Shown here one piece after another: positions 33,476 to 42,900 of a stretch of DNA of 64,000 bases. Numbering within the stretch: the stretch's first letter is position 1; each line of letters begins with the position of its first letter. The notes under the pieces are model-generated. The model searched no databases. It had not been told where the DNA came from and saw only the letters and a program-made list of their open reading frames with translations. Position numbers and translations under genes: made by a program. Source of the DNA: Pedobacter jeongneungensis (lineage in GTDB: Bacteria; Bacteroidota; Bacteroidia; Sphingobacteriales; Sphingobacteriaceae); assembly GCF_000633455.1 (NCBI RefSeq), contig NZ_AYMG01000025.1, forward strand, positions 1 through 64,000, read 5' to 3'.

Positions 33476-33858
33476 TGCAGTTTCTGTTAGATACGCATAC
33501 ATTTATTTGGTTTATAAATGGAGATTCATCTTTGCCAAATAAGATAATTGATGAAATCAAAAATCTAAAAAATCAATGTTTTATTAGTATTGCCAGTATT
33601 TGGGAAATTGCGATAAAATGCAAACTAAATAAGCTTTCTTTAAATGCAGATTTCAATAGAATTTTAGACTTTTTGGATCAGAATCAAATAGAAATATTGC
33701 CAATTTCATTCGATCATATTACTAAGCTGAATGAATTAGATTTTCATCATCGTGATCCATTTGATCGGATTTTAATTGCTCAAGGCATCTCAGAAAATTT
33801 AACTATTTTAACAAAAGATCAAAACTTTAGCTTTTATAAAACTAAAACACTTTGGTAA
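33475..33858 (+). CDS. PIN domain toxin (VapC-like)
   Basis: A 127-residue PIN-domain RNase. Acidic metal ligands are visible: Asp6 in FLLDTHTFIW, Glu44 in SIWEIAIK, Asp94 and Asp97 in HHRDPFDRIL. The family type is the COG3744-like partner of DUF2281 antitoxins. It probably cleaves RNA when free of antitoxin. It is complete, with no sign of decay. It lies between gmk and nadD, an insertion in a conserved gene order. Confidence 0.87.
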   Translation: MQFLLDTHTFIWFINGDSSLPNKIIDEIKNLKNQCFISIASIWEIAIKCKLNKLSLNADFNRILDFLDQNQIEILPISFDHITKLNELDFHHRDPFDRILIAQGISENLTILTKDQNFSFYKTKTLW

Positions 33859-33878
33859 ATTAATAATATAAATAAATC

Positions 33879-33980
33879 CGTCATTGTGAACAGTAGCGAT
33901 GGGAAAAGAGCATAGGATGAAGCAATCTTTTTCGCAAAATAGATTGCTTCGGCTCCCTCAATCCAGCCTCGCAGTGACGA
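33879..33980. repeat. Paired palindromic REP-like element
   Basis: Two facing half-elements. The left starts CGTCATTGTGA and ends GAAGCAATCTTTTTCG; the right reads, on the minus strand, from GATTGCTTC inward and from CGTCACTGCGAGG outward. The core GAAGCAATCT/AGATTGCTTC is perfect. The element at 47142-47240 has the same layout, and both are preceded by ATATAAATAAATC. It lies between the toxin gene and nadD. Confidence 0.75.
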
Positions 33981-34004
33981 TCAATAATATTGAAAACCGT
34001 AAAC

Positions 34005-34577
34005 ATGAAAACTGGTCTTTTCTTCGGTTCGTATAACCCCATCCATACCGGACATTTAATTATTGCCAATTATATGGCTAATCATACCAAACTTGATGAA
34101 GTATGGCTGGTAGTTTCTCCACACAATCCGTTGAAAGATAAAAGTGGTTTAACCAATATGTACGATCGTTTGGAAATGGCAAAGTTAGCTACAGAAAATG
34201 CAGAGCATATTCGCGTGAGTGATATTGAATTTGCGTTGCCACAGCCTTCGTATACTATTGATACTTTAACTTATCTCCAAGAAAAATACCCGGAAAAGGA
34301 ATTTGTACTGATCATGGGCGCTGATAACCTTGTTTCATTTAAAAAATGGAAAAACTACGCGGTGCTGTTAAAAAACTACCATATTTACGTGTATCCACGC
34401 CCGGGTGCAGATGTAAGCGAATGGGACAACCATCCTGCAATTACTTTTACCAGTACTCCTTTAATGGAAATATCCTCAACCTTTATCCGCAGGGCCATTA
34501 AAGAGAAAAAAAATGTACAGTTTTTCCTTCCTGATAAAGTAATCGACTTCATAGAGGGTAAAGGGATGTACAAATAG
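34005..34577 (+). CDS. nadD: Nicotinate-nucleotide adenylyltransferase
   Basis: A 190-residue enzyme that makes deamido-NAD from NaMN and ATP. The nucleotidyltransferase motif GLFFGSYNPIHTGHL is at residues 4-18, with PHNPLKDK near 46 and the C-terminal SSTFIRRAIKE (ISSTxxR) near 163. The ATG at 34005 is chosen; a TTG 15 bases upstream adds unconserved residues. It is part of de novo NAD synthesis, complementing the pnuC-nadR salvage pair at 54.5-56.2 kb. Confidence 0.94.
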   Translation: MKTGLFFGSYNPIHTGHLIIANYMANHTKLDEVWLVVSPHNPLKDKSGLTNMYDRLEMAKLATENAEHIRVSDIEFALPQPSYTIDTLTYLQEKYPEKEFVLIMGADNLVSFKKWKNYAVLLKNYHIYVYPRPGADVSEWDNHPAITFTSTPLMEISSTFIRRAIKEKKNVQFFLPDKVIDFIEGKGMYK

Positions 34578-34667
34578 CATCTAACTTTGCCGCCATAAAT
34601 CAACAGGCTTACAACAAATTGTATTAAATCGATTACTTGGATTGGTTTTTGTTTAATTAGCCTTTAG

Positions 34668-36401
34668 ATGATTAATTTAGCAGCTGATACAACAAAACAC
34701 GTGAGAAGAAATTTATTTATACTGATTGCCCTCTGCGGCACTGCATTTTCTGTAAGTGCACAACAAAAAACCTATTTAGAATTACTGGCCAACCAACCGA
34801 AATGGGTGGATTCGGTTTTTAACAGACTTAACCGCCGGGAGCGTATTGCACAGCTATTTTTTGTGCGGGCGCACACCAATCTGGGTAAAAAATACACCGA
34901 TTCAGTTGGTCAGGTGATTAAAAAAGAGCAATTGGGCGGGGTAATCTTTTTCCAGGGCGGTCCGGGCAGGCAGGTTTTAGCGACTAATGCCTATCAAAAA
35001 CTGAGCAGGGTACCTTTAATTGTGGCAAACGATGGTGAATGGGGTTTGGGTATGCGTTTGGATAGTACCATTTCGTATCCTTATCAAATGACTTTGGGCG
35101 CCATTCAAAACAAAGAATTATTGTACAAAATGGGCCTTGAAGTGGCTAAAGATTACAAGCGTATGGGTATGCAGATGAATTTAGCCCCTGACGCCGATAT
35201 CAATAACAACCCAAAAAATCCCGTAATCAATTACCGTTCTTTTGGCGAAAATAAATACAATGTAGCTACTAAGGTTGCCGCTTATATGAAAGGTATGCAG
35301 GATGGCGGTTTATTAACCACATTGAAACATTTCCCTGGCCATGGTGATACCGATGTAGACTCGCACTTTGATCTGCCTCAATTGACTTTTTCGGCTACAC
35401 GCTTGGATACGTTAGAAATGTATCCTTTTAAAGAGCTGATTAAACAAGGTGCTTCCGGGGTAATGATTGCCCACATGAACATTCCTTCCTTAGATGCCAC
35501 ACCAAACTTACCTTCTACCCTATCCAAACCCATCGTAACTGGCATTTTAAAGCAGAAATTAGGCTTCAAAGGTTTAATCATTTCTGATGCAATGGACATG
35601 AAAGGCGTTGTAAAATATTTCAAAGATGGTGAAGCTGATTTAATGGGTATTATAGCCGGAAACGATATTATAGAACTTTCAGAAAACAGCGACAGGGCCA
35701 TTAAACTGGTTCGTAAAGCCGTAAGGCAAGATCGCGTGAGCATGGCCGAAATTGACCAAAGCGTACGTAAGATCTTAACTGCAAAATATTGGGCTGGTTT
35801 AGCTAAACGCGATACGATTGTAACGCAGGGTGTTGTTGCAGGTGTAAACCGCAACTCGAGCAATGCTTTGGTACAAGAACTCGCCAATGCATCAGTAACC
35901 TTGTTAAAAGGTAAAGATTATATCAAGCGCCTTATTCCAATCAGAAGAACAGCCATAATCAGCATTGGCGTACCTTCGGTTACCACTTTCCAGAAAGAAG
36001 TTTCTAAAGGCTATTACAACTCTGTTTATTATGTGTTGGATAAAGATGCTAGCGCCACACAGATTTCGAACATTGCCCGCGAAATCGGTGCATTTGATCA
36101 GGTGATTGTGGGTATTCACGATAACCGATCGAGACCAGCAAATAACATTCCTCTAAATGCTGGTGTAAAAAACTTTATCAAAGAATTATCGGCCAAAAAT
36201 GCGGTCTTTGCTTTGTTTGCCAATCCGTATAACCTGGCTGGCTTATCGGGTTTAGAAAACAGCAAAGGTTTGGTTGTAGCTTATCAGAGAGAAGATTTTA
36301 TGCAGATTTCTGCAGCAGCTGTGATCAATAACAGATTAGTACCAACAGGTAAATTACCGGTTAGTGTGGCTCCGTTTTATAAATTTGGGGAAGGGTTTTA
36401 A
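34668..36401 (+). CDS. Glycoside hydrolase family 3 beta-N-acetylhexosaminidase-like protein
   Basis: A 577-residue secreted GH3 protein with a signal or anchor at residues about 15-34 (ending VSAQ). The NagZ-type signature KHFPGHGDTDVDSHFDLP starts near residue 220, carrying the catalytic His/Asp dyad, and LIISDAMDMKGV near 304 holds the nucleophile Asp. A C-terminal domain of about 190 residues follows. It probably removes N-acetylglucosamine from murein fragments or chitin-like glycans in the periplasm. Unlike many Bacteroidota NagZ homologs, no C-terminal beta-lactamase domain is present. Confidence 0.88.
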   Translation: MINLAADTTKHVRRNLFILIALCGTAFSVSAQQKTYLELLANQPKWVDSVFNRLNRRERIAQLFFVRAHTNLGKKYTDSVGQVIKKEQLGGVIFFQGGPGRQVLATNAYQKLSRVPLIVANDGEWGLGMRLDSTISYPYQMTLGAIQNKELLYKMGLEVAKDYKRMGMQMNLAPDADINNNPKNPVINYRSFGENKYNVATKVAAYMKGMQDGGLLTTLKHFPGHGDTDVDSHFDLPQLTFSATRLDTLEMYPFKELIKQGASGVMIAHMNIPSLDATPNLPSTLSKPIVTGILKQKLGFKGLIISDAMDMKGVVKYFKDGEADLMGIIAGNDIIELSENSDRAIKLVRKAVRQDRVSMAEIDQSVRKILTAKYWAGLAKRDTIVTQGVVAGVNRNSSNALVQELANASVTLLKGKDYIKRLIPIRRTAIISIGVPSVTTFQKEVSKGYYNSVYYVLDKDASATQISNIAREIGAFDQVIVGIHDNRSRPANNIPLNAGVKNFIKELSAKNAVFALFANPYNLAGLSGLENSKGLVVAYQREDFMQISAAAVINNRLVPTGKLPVSVAPFYKFGEGF

Positions 36402-36441
36402 TTGTTCACCACAAAGGCACGAAGACACAAAGAATTAGTAT

Positions 36442-36468
36442 TGTCATTCTGAGCGCAGCGAAGAATCC
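36442..36468. repeat. Dispersed repeat, TGTCATTCTGAGC type
   Basis: TGTCATTCTGAGCGCAGCGA then AGAATCC. Related copies are at 38346-38370, 49458-49481 and 53255-53309. The bases just upstream (36406-36432, CACAAAGGCACGAAGACACA) belong to another common low-complexity type, with a diverged copy on the minus strand near 49535-49562. Confidence 0.6.
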
Positions 36469-36596
36469 TTTACCAAGAAGAACTGAATATTACGTCATAA
36501 GTCTTTCAGCTTTAGTCTTTGAACTTTTGCCTTTCAGCTTTTTCTTAAAACAATTTCGCCTTCAAAATGATTATCTAATGATAAAACCTCAATGTT

Positions 36597-36806
36597 ATGA
36601 TAGATCCAGAAGATGACAATTATTCAAATGATCCGAACGATGCTTTGCGCAGAGAAGACGACGTAGAAAATATCAATGAAATTAGTGGCGACGATACCAG
36701 TATTGAACATGATAAAGATTTGCTGGAACAAGCCGATGAAGCTTCAAGAGCCTCTTATGAGCTAAACCTCGATGATGAGACAGACGAAGATGAACTAGAC
36801 GATTAA
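36597..36806 (+). CDS. Small highly acidic protein of 69 residues
   Basis: Begins MIDPEDDNYSNDPNDALRRE and ends with LDDETDEDELDD; about 40 percent of residues are Asp or Glu and there is no hydrophobic core. A clean terminator follows, which supports expression. It resembles small acidic proteins common in the Sphingobacteriaceae but I know no function. Probably disordered. Confidence 0.65.
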   Translation: MIDPEDDNYSNDPNDALRREDDVENINEISGDDTSIEHDKDLLEQADEASRASYELNLDDETDEDELDD

Positions 36807-36810
36807 CAAG

Positions 36811-36847
36811 AAAGCCGTTCCGATTTACATCCGAACGGCTTTTTTTA
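36811..36847 (+). terminator. Terminator after the acidic protein
   Basis: A 10-bp perfect stem, AAAGCCGTTC (36811-36820) with GAACGGCTTT (36833-36842), followed by a run of T. It begins four bases after the stop codon. Confidence 0.9.
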
Positions 36848-36900
36848 TTTCTTTAAGCTGCCTCGTTTTACCTTATGCCTTAAACCTTCCGCCCTATACC

Positions 36901-37434
36901 TTATTTAGCTTTCGCTTTATAAGTTTCAGGATTTACAGCAGTGGTGGTCCAGCCTTTTAAAAATGAAGTAATTTTTTTAACGTCGTGTCCAACTTTCTTT
37001 TTACCATTGGCAGCAACTTCATCCGTTTCTAAATAAGATGAATTTTCAATGTGTAATACTTTTCCTTTGCCGTCTAAAATTAAAAATACCGGGAAACCAA
37101 AACGTTGAGGATATCCTAAGCTCGCCAACACACTTTCGTTTTTATTCTCAGGACTGTAATTAACCAAAACGGTTTCAAAATTATCGTTGATGTATTTTTT
37201 CAATGTAGCGGTGCTGTCAACCAGGTTATGGAATGCGATACACCAGCTGCACCAGTTACCGCCAACCTGCAATAAAACATGCTTATTTTCCTTAGCCGCT
37301 TTTGCAACCGCAGAGGCAATTTCTGCTTTAGCATCGGCCTGTGGATTATAGATATGAACACCTTCTTTTTTCGCCTGACTAAAAGCTGCAGTCGAAATCA
37401 ACACAGCAGTTAATAAAATGAGTAATCTTTTCAT
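36901..37434 (-). CDS. Secreted thioredoxin-fold protein
   Basis: A 177-residue secreted protein (signal ends AAFSQ). The thioredoxin fold begins near residue 35, with the active site GNWCSWCIAF near 60 (CxxC as C-S-W-C) and the cis-Pro region RFGFPVFLILDGKGKVLH near 110. It probably reduces or isomerises disulfides in the periplasm. It ends 58 bases after the acidic-protein terminator, convergent with it. Confidence 0.85.
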   Translation of the reverse strand: MKRLLILLTAVLISTAAFSQAKKEGVHIYNPQADAKAEIASAVAKAAKENKHVLLQVGGNWCSWCIAFHNLVDSTATLKKYINDNFETVLVNYSPENKNESVLASLGYPQRFGFPVFLILDGKGKVLHIENSSYLETDEVAANGKKKVGHDVKKITSFLKGWTTTAVNPETYKAKAK

Positions 37435-37685
37435 GATTTTTTAGAATAATAATAGCAAATGTAATAAAGTCTAGTAATGTTATAGATTATTTAGCAAATT
37501 CTTTACAGAGCGTAAACATTGGTCATTTTCTGTGCTGTCAGATGTTACCATCTGACAAACTACTAAATTAACAGTAAAAGGTAGCAACTCCATTGATTCA
37601 AAATTATTTTTTAAAGTGTCAGATAGAAATATCTAACACCACGACTAAACCTCCTTCCCCACCAAAACATTATCTTTACCTCGCA

Positions 37686-38342
37686 ATGGATTTCCTAGAC
37701 ATACATACCCACAAAGTTGCCACCCAACCTGGAGTAATCAGCATTCAAAGTTTGTCGTTAACCAGCGATATCTTTTTAGCAATGCCTAAAACCAAACCAA
37801 TTTCGGTTGGGCTGCATCCCTGGTTTGCTAAAATTGATCAGCTCGAACTGCAAATGAAATACCTAAGTGTTGTGGCCAATCAAACAAATGTAAAACAGAT
37901 TGGTGAGTGTGGTTTAGACCGGCTTAGGGGTGAAAAACTGGAAAACCAGCTCATTATTCTGGAAAAACAGATCGAGCTGGCAGAAAAAATCAATAAACCC
38001 CTGATTTTACATTGTGTTAAATGCTTTTCGGAGTTAATTGCCATTAAAGAACGATTAAAAGTTAAAGTACCGATGATTATCCACGGTTTTAACAAAAACG
38101 AACAGCTTGGTCAACAGCTATTAGATAAAGGATTCCTTCTTTCTTTCGGAATTGCAGCCTTAAAGGAAAATTCTAGCGCAGCTAAGCTGATTCAAAGTAC
38201 TGATCAATTTTTCTTAGAAACTGATGATGCTGATATTTCGATTAAAGAAATTTATCAAACTGCAGCCATTTTAAAAAAATGTACAGTGGATGAACTTAAA
38301 GCTCGTATTTTTGCTGACTGTAAAAATTTGAATTTAATATAG
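37686..38342 (+). CDS. TatD family metal-dependent hydrolase
   Basis: A 218-residue TatD-like DNase from the ATG at 37686 (MDFLDIHTHK), which begins with the conserved metal-binding HxH. GLHPWF is near residue 42, IGECGLDRLRG near 76 and LHCVKC near 107, with IIHGFNKN near 135 and FLETDDAD near 178. The metal ligands are present. The frame extends upstream to 37593 without homology. It probably acts in nucleic acid turnover. It precedes TcdA by 51 bases. Confidence 0.88.
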   Translation: MDFLDIHTHKVATQPGVISIQSLSLTSDIFLAMPKTKPISVGLHPWFAKIDQLELQMKYLSVVANQTNVKQIGECGLDRLRGEKLENQLIILEKQIELAEKINKPLILHCVKCFSELIAIKERLKVKVPMIIHGFNKNEQLGQQLLDKGFLLSFGIAALKENSSAAKLIQSTDQFFLETDDADISIKEIYQTAAILKKCTVDELKARIFADCKNLNLI

Positions 38343-38345
38343 ACT

Positions 38346-38370
38346 TGTCATTCTGAGCCTGTCGAAGAAT
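38346..38370. repeat. Dispersed repeat between the TatD and TcdA genes
   Basis: TGTCATTCTGAGCCTGTCGA then AGAAT, identical in type to the half-elements at 53255-53309. It occupies most of the 51-base gap between the two genes. Confidence 0.65.
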
Positions 38371-38393
38371 AATGCAGTCAAATACACGAAAAT

Positions 38394-39188
38394 ATGTCTG
38401 ATGTTAGCTGGCTTTCGCGCTCTGCCCTCCTTGTAGGAAATGATGGAATAGATAAACTCCAATCAAAACACGTTTTGGTAATTGGTTTAGGCGGCGTAGG
38501 TTCTTTTGCTGCCGAATTTATCTGTCGTTCTGGCATTGGCGAAATGACTATTGTTGATGGCGACGTGGTCGATCCAACCAACCGGAACAGGCAACTGCCA
38601 GCCCTGGCAACCAATCATGGTGTAAGTAAAGCGGCAATTATGCAGGAACGTTTACTGGCTATTAATCCTGAATTAAAACTTCATGTGGTAAATACCTTTC
38701 TTACACCCGAAAAGTGCAGGGAAATTTTAGAATCAAAATTCGATTATATTATGGATTGCATTGATAGTGTAATGCCAAAAATCACATTGCTATCTACCGC
38801 CCTTGAAAAAAATATTCCAATTGTAAGTTCAATGGGTGCAGGGGGTAAAATGGATCCGACGAGATTGAGAATTACACTTCTTCCTGATACTTATCAATGC
38901 GTATTTGCCAGTTACGTGCGTAAAAGGTTGAATAAGCTTGAAAATGCAAGTAAAATCAAAGCTGTTTTCTCCACAGAAGAAATGGATAAAAACTCCATGA
39001 TCATGACTGATGGAAGTAATTTCAAACGTTCTGCTTATGGTACAGTTTCTTACCTTCCTGCGGCATTTGGCGGTGCATGCGCATCTGTGGTCATCCGCGA
39101 TTTGCTTGGCCTGCCCATCGAAATGGCCGAACGCCCGGCAAGGATCAGTCATAAAACACTCAATAAAAAGAAGAAGAAAAAACCGTAA
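38394..39188 (+). CDS. tcdA: tRNA threonylcarbamoyladenosine dehydratase
   Basis: A 264-residue ThiF/E1-like protein. Motifs: LLVGNDGIDKLQ near residue 12, the nucleotide loop VIGLGGVGSFAAEFICRSGI near 29, VDGDVVDPTNRNRQ near 54, and MDCIDSVMPKITLL near 122. This is the pattern of TcdA (CsdL), which cyclises t6A to ct6A on ANN-decoding tRNAs using ATP. The C terminus is Lys-rich. It probably acts with a sulfur or cysteine-desulfurase partner not visible here. Confidence 0.92.
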   Translation: MSDVSWLSRSALLVGNDGIDKLQSKHVLVIGLGGVGSFAAEFICRSGIGEMTIVDGDVVDPTNRNRQLPALATNHGVSKAAIMQERLLAINPELKLHVVNTFLTPEKCREILESKFDYIMDCIDSVMPKITLLSTALEKNIPIVSSMGAGGKMDPTRLRITLLPDTYQCVFASYVRKRLNKLENASKIKAVFSTEEMDKNSMIMTDGSNFKRSAYGTVSYLPAAFGGACASVVIRDLLGLPIEMAERPARISHKTLNKKKKKKP

Positions 39189-39307
39189 ATGGGTTGGAAT
39201 GTTGATATCATGATTTCGGGAAAATTTTAAATTGTTGTAAGTTAGGGTAAGATAAGTGATTAGGTGTAACAATGGCTAACCACCGCATCGTTACAATAAA
39301 CTAATGA

Positions 39308-39346
39308 CCACCCCGCCCTGCGGGCACCCCTCCAAAGGGGGGGGAA
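39308..39346. repeat. Palindromic repeat A upstream of the DUF559 gene
   Basis: CCACCCCGCCCTGCGGGCAC followed by CCCTCCAAAGGGGGGGGAA. Two small hairpins, GCCCTGCGGGC and CCCCTCC...GGGG, define the unit. The same unit lies inverted inside the gene at 39404-39442 and in direct orientation after it at 39898-39936. Confidence 0.85.
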
Positions 39347-39359
39347 TAACCTAACTAAA

Positions 39360-39875
39360 ATGCAAAAGAAAACTAACACCCCTGCCGGTTTAGGCACCCA
39401 GCATTCCCCTCTTTCAGAGGGGTGTCCGCAGGACGGGGTGTTAAAAAAGAATTTGCAAAATGAAATTGTAGTAAATGGCACAACTTTAACCGCAATACCT
39501 ATTACTGATTTACCTTATCAACCCCGATTAAAAGAGAGAGCAAAAGCACTTCGGCAAGCAGGAAATTTACCAGAAGTCTTATTTTGGATGCAGGTAACTA
39601 AAAAGCGATTTCATAAAATAGATTTCGACAGGCAGCGTATAATCGGAAATTACATCGTTGATTTTTATATCAAGCGGCTTGGTTTAGTAATAGAAATTGA
39701 TGGCTGTAGTCACGATGATAAACAAGTTTATGATAAATTGAGAGAAGAATATTTAATTTCATTAGGATTAAAAATATATCGGATTACGGTTGATGATGTC
39801 ATGAAACAAATGGATTTTGTAATTATGGGTTTGGAAGAGTATATTATTAGAGAATATGGAAAGCAACGATCCTAA
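39360..39875 (+). CDS. DUF559 domain endonuclease-like protein, repeat-associated
   Basis: A 171-residue protein with a C-terminal DUF559 (Vsr-like PD-(D/E)XK) domain from about residue 55: ERAKALRQAGNLPEVLFW, IIGNYIVDFYIKRLG (first metal Asp), LVIEIDGCSHDD (E-x-D), and YRITVDDVM. Catalytic residues look intact. It probably nicks or cuts DNA. The first 30 codons are unusual: residues about 15-28 are encoded by an inverted copy of the flanking palindromic repeat, so this N-terminal tail is repeat-derived. No later ATG would preserve the domain, so the ATG at 39360 is kept, though a TTG or other start after the repeat is possible. Confidence 0.8.
   Translation: MQKKTNTPAGLGTQHSPLSEGCPQDGVLKKNLQNEIVVNGTTLTAIPITDLPYQPRLKERAKALRQAGNLPEVLFWMQVTKKRFHKIDFDRQRIIGNYIVDFYIKRLGLVIEIDGCSHDDKQVYDKLREEYLISLGLKIYRITVDDVMKQMDFVIMGLEEYIIREYGKQRS
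39404..39442. repeat. Palindromic repeat B, inside the DUF559 reading frame
   Basis: An inverted copy of repeat A, with stems CCCCTCT/AGAGGGG (39406-39422) and GTCC/GGAC (39424-39434). With repeat A it forms a 57-base loop that contains the gene's start codon. Confidence 0.85.
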
Positions 39876-39897
39876 ACATTAATTAAAAGAGATTAAA

Positions 39898-39936
39898 CCA
39901 CCCCGCCCTGCGGGCACCTCCCGATAAATCGGGAGA
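39898..39936. repeat. Palindromic repeat C, downstream of the DUF559 gene
   Basis: CCACCCCGCCCTGCGGGCAC then CTCCCGATAAATCGGGAGAA, in the same orientation as repeat A. It ends 16 bases before the AddA-like start. Repeats A and C bound a unit of about 630 bases that contains the nuclease gene. Confidence 0.85.
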
Positions 39937-39951
39937 AATAAATAACATATT

Positions 39952-42900
39952 ATGCCCCAACCCCTCAAAATTCTTCAGGCCTCCGCAGGTTCCGGTAAAA
40001 CGTTCAGTCTTACTGCTCATTACCTCACTTTGCTGTTTAGTGGCGACAATAAATACCGCGAAATTTTAGCGGTAACCTTTACCAACAAGGCTACTGAAGA
40101 AATGAAAACCAGAATTTTGGAGGTACTGCTTGGACTCGCAAAGGGCAATCCATCAAAAAAAATTGAAGACTATCGGAAATTGATTTTACTCGCCTATCCG
40201 ATATTAAGCCCGCAGGAACTACAATTTAAAGCAGATAAGATTTACCGAAAGATTCTGCACGATTACAGCCGTTTTTCGGTGAGCACTATTGATGGTTTCG
40301 TACAGAAAGTGATCCGCGGCTTTGCATTCGAACTGGGACTTAACGCCGATTATAATTTAGAAATGAATTATGACAAGGTGAAAGATGATCTCGTAAACAA
40401 ACTAGATGAAGCTTTAGATCATAATAAACAGCTTTTGCAATGGATCATTGACCTGGCCATCGAGCGCATCAGTGATAACAAAAGCTGGAATTATAAATTC
40501 GAACTCTATAACCTGATCGGCGAAATATTTTCTGAACGTTTCCAGATTTTTGAAGATGCGGTTAGTGCTTTAGGCTTAGAAAATATCGACGAATTATTTA
40601 AAAAATATATCAGTGTTACCAAGGCAGAAATCAAAAACTTTGAAGAGGAACTGATTTCCCTGGCAACTGAAGCAAACGAAGCATTGAACGTAATCGGTGT
40701 AGAAACCGAACACTTGAAAGGGAAATCAAGAAGTCCGTTGGCTAAAATTATTTTAGTCGCCAGAGGCGATTTTTCTAAAGTAGAACCCCTTTTCAATTTA
40801 ATTGACGAGCCGGATGAGTGGTTTCAAAAAAATGCTAATTTCCCCGAAGCTTATGATACGGTAAATCCCATTCTTCAAAAGTTAAAAACGCATTATTTAA
40901 CGCATTTACCAAATTACAGTCTGGCTATTGCCTTTAATAAAAACCTCTACTATTTAAGGTTGATGCAGGAAATTGCGGTACTTTTGAAAGAATATAGGGC
41001 CGAAAACGATAACCTGCTCATCAGCGATGCGCAAAAACTAATTTCGGGAATTACCGAAGATGCGGGAGATAATCCTTCCTTTATTTGGGAAAAAGTAGGC
41101 AACCGATACCGTAATTTCTTGTTTGACGAGTTTCAGGATACCTCTACCAGTCAGTGGGGAAGTTTTAAATCATTGTTAACCAATGCGATGGCTACGCCGA
41201 GTCAGGATCTGATCGATCACCTGATTGTTGGCGATACTAAACAATCCATTTACCGCTGGCGTAATGGCGACTGGAATATCCTGCATAAACACGCCAAGCT
41301 TGATGTTGGTGCAGAAAATGTACTCGAAGAAAGTTTGGAAGAAAATTACAGAAGTGCAGAAAACATCATCACTTTCAATAATTTCCTTTACAAAGCCATT
41401 CCAATTACCTTGCAGAATGAGCTGAATGAAAATCTGGCCACTAAACCCGAAAGCATTTCCAAATGGTGGCAAGAGCAGCAATATCAACAGATCATTACTG
41501 ATATTTATAGTGGTTCTACCCAAAATTTTGCAACCAATACGCTAAAAGGCGGAACGATAAAAATTAAAAAATTTGGTAAAGATCATGCACCAAATGAAGC
41601 TCGTTTTACAGAAACTGTTTTTAGGGATATTGCCTTAGACGATATTGTTGAAGAAATAAATTACCTCAAAAATGAGCAGCAATATGCGCTAAAAGATATT
41701 GCAATTTTGGTACGCTCCAACAGTGAAGCTTTATTAACGGTTAAAAAATTAATGGAGCATAAATTGCCTGTTTTGTCGGGTGATGCTTTATTAATCTCGA
41801 ACAACTCAGCTATACAACTCATCATTAACACCTTAAAAGTACTGATCGGTTTAGAAACGCAAACGGCTCTGTACAAAGCCAATTGTATTGCACTTTACCA
41901 TTCTTTGCACGATAAAGAGATTGATGCCAATTATTATCTCAACCTCACCAATAAACCTTTAAGCACGCTTACCGCGGTTTTACCCGTTGCTTTGTGCGAA
42001 AACTGGCAAAGCTGGCTGCAGCTTCCGCTACCAGAGTTGGTGGAGATTTTAATTGAAAGCTACGGTTTAAAAAACTTAACTGCCAACCTACCCTATCTGT
42101 TAGCATTTAGAGACCTAACCGCTTCTGCCGGAAAACTTGGCGAAAAAGGCATCATTTCATTTTTAACCTGGTGGGAAGAAGACGGTATTAAAAAATCATT
42201 GCCTTCACCAGAAGGTGCTGATGCCATACAGATCATTACCATCCACAAATCAAAAGGATTAGCCTTTAGGGCTGTTTTTGTACCTTTTTGCAATTGGGAA
42301 ATTAAAGGTAAGCCTAATGGTACTTTCTGGGTTTCTTCTGAAGAAACAGTTTATAAAGAGTTGAAAGGAATTCCATTAAAATACAATGAAGCCCTGGCCG
42401 ATTCAGCGATTTCGAAAGCGTATTACGAAGAGCTTCTCTACAATAATATGGACGCGCTGAATATGCTTTATGTAGCCACCACGCGTTCTAAAGATTATTT
42501 GTATATCGCCACGATGGCTAAAAAGGAATTGAAACTATCTAACATGGGTGATGTAATCAATTTCACATTCGATGAGCAGTTTGATGAAAATGGCGTGTAT
42601 GAAATTATTGAAAATGTAACTGTTGAAAATAAAACAGAAGAATCTAATTTCATTAATTTAAATAGTTACCCAACCACAACCCGTTTGTCGGAACTCTATG
42701 TCCCCTCAGCAGAAAAACATTTAAAACACCTGGTTAACATTGAAAAATCAGGCAGAAAAGGTTCCTTATTACACGATATCCTTGCCAGTGCCAGTAATAA
42801 AAAAGAAGTTGAAGATTATACGATAAACCTGCTTTTACAGGGCATTATTAAAGAAGAAGAAAAGCAGAAATTAATTGATTCAGCACTTGAAGTATTAAAC

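Noticed and set aside
35378..35887. Minus-strand frame of 169 codons inside the GH3 gene
   Set aside because: Antisense to the conserved catalytic domain with no own signal.
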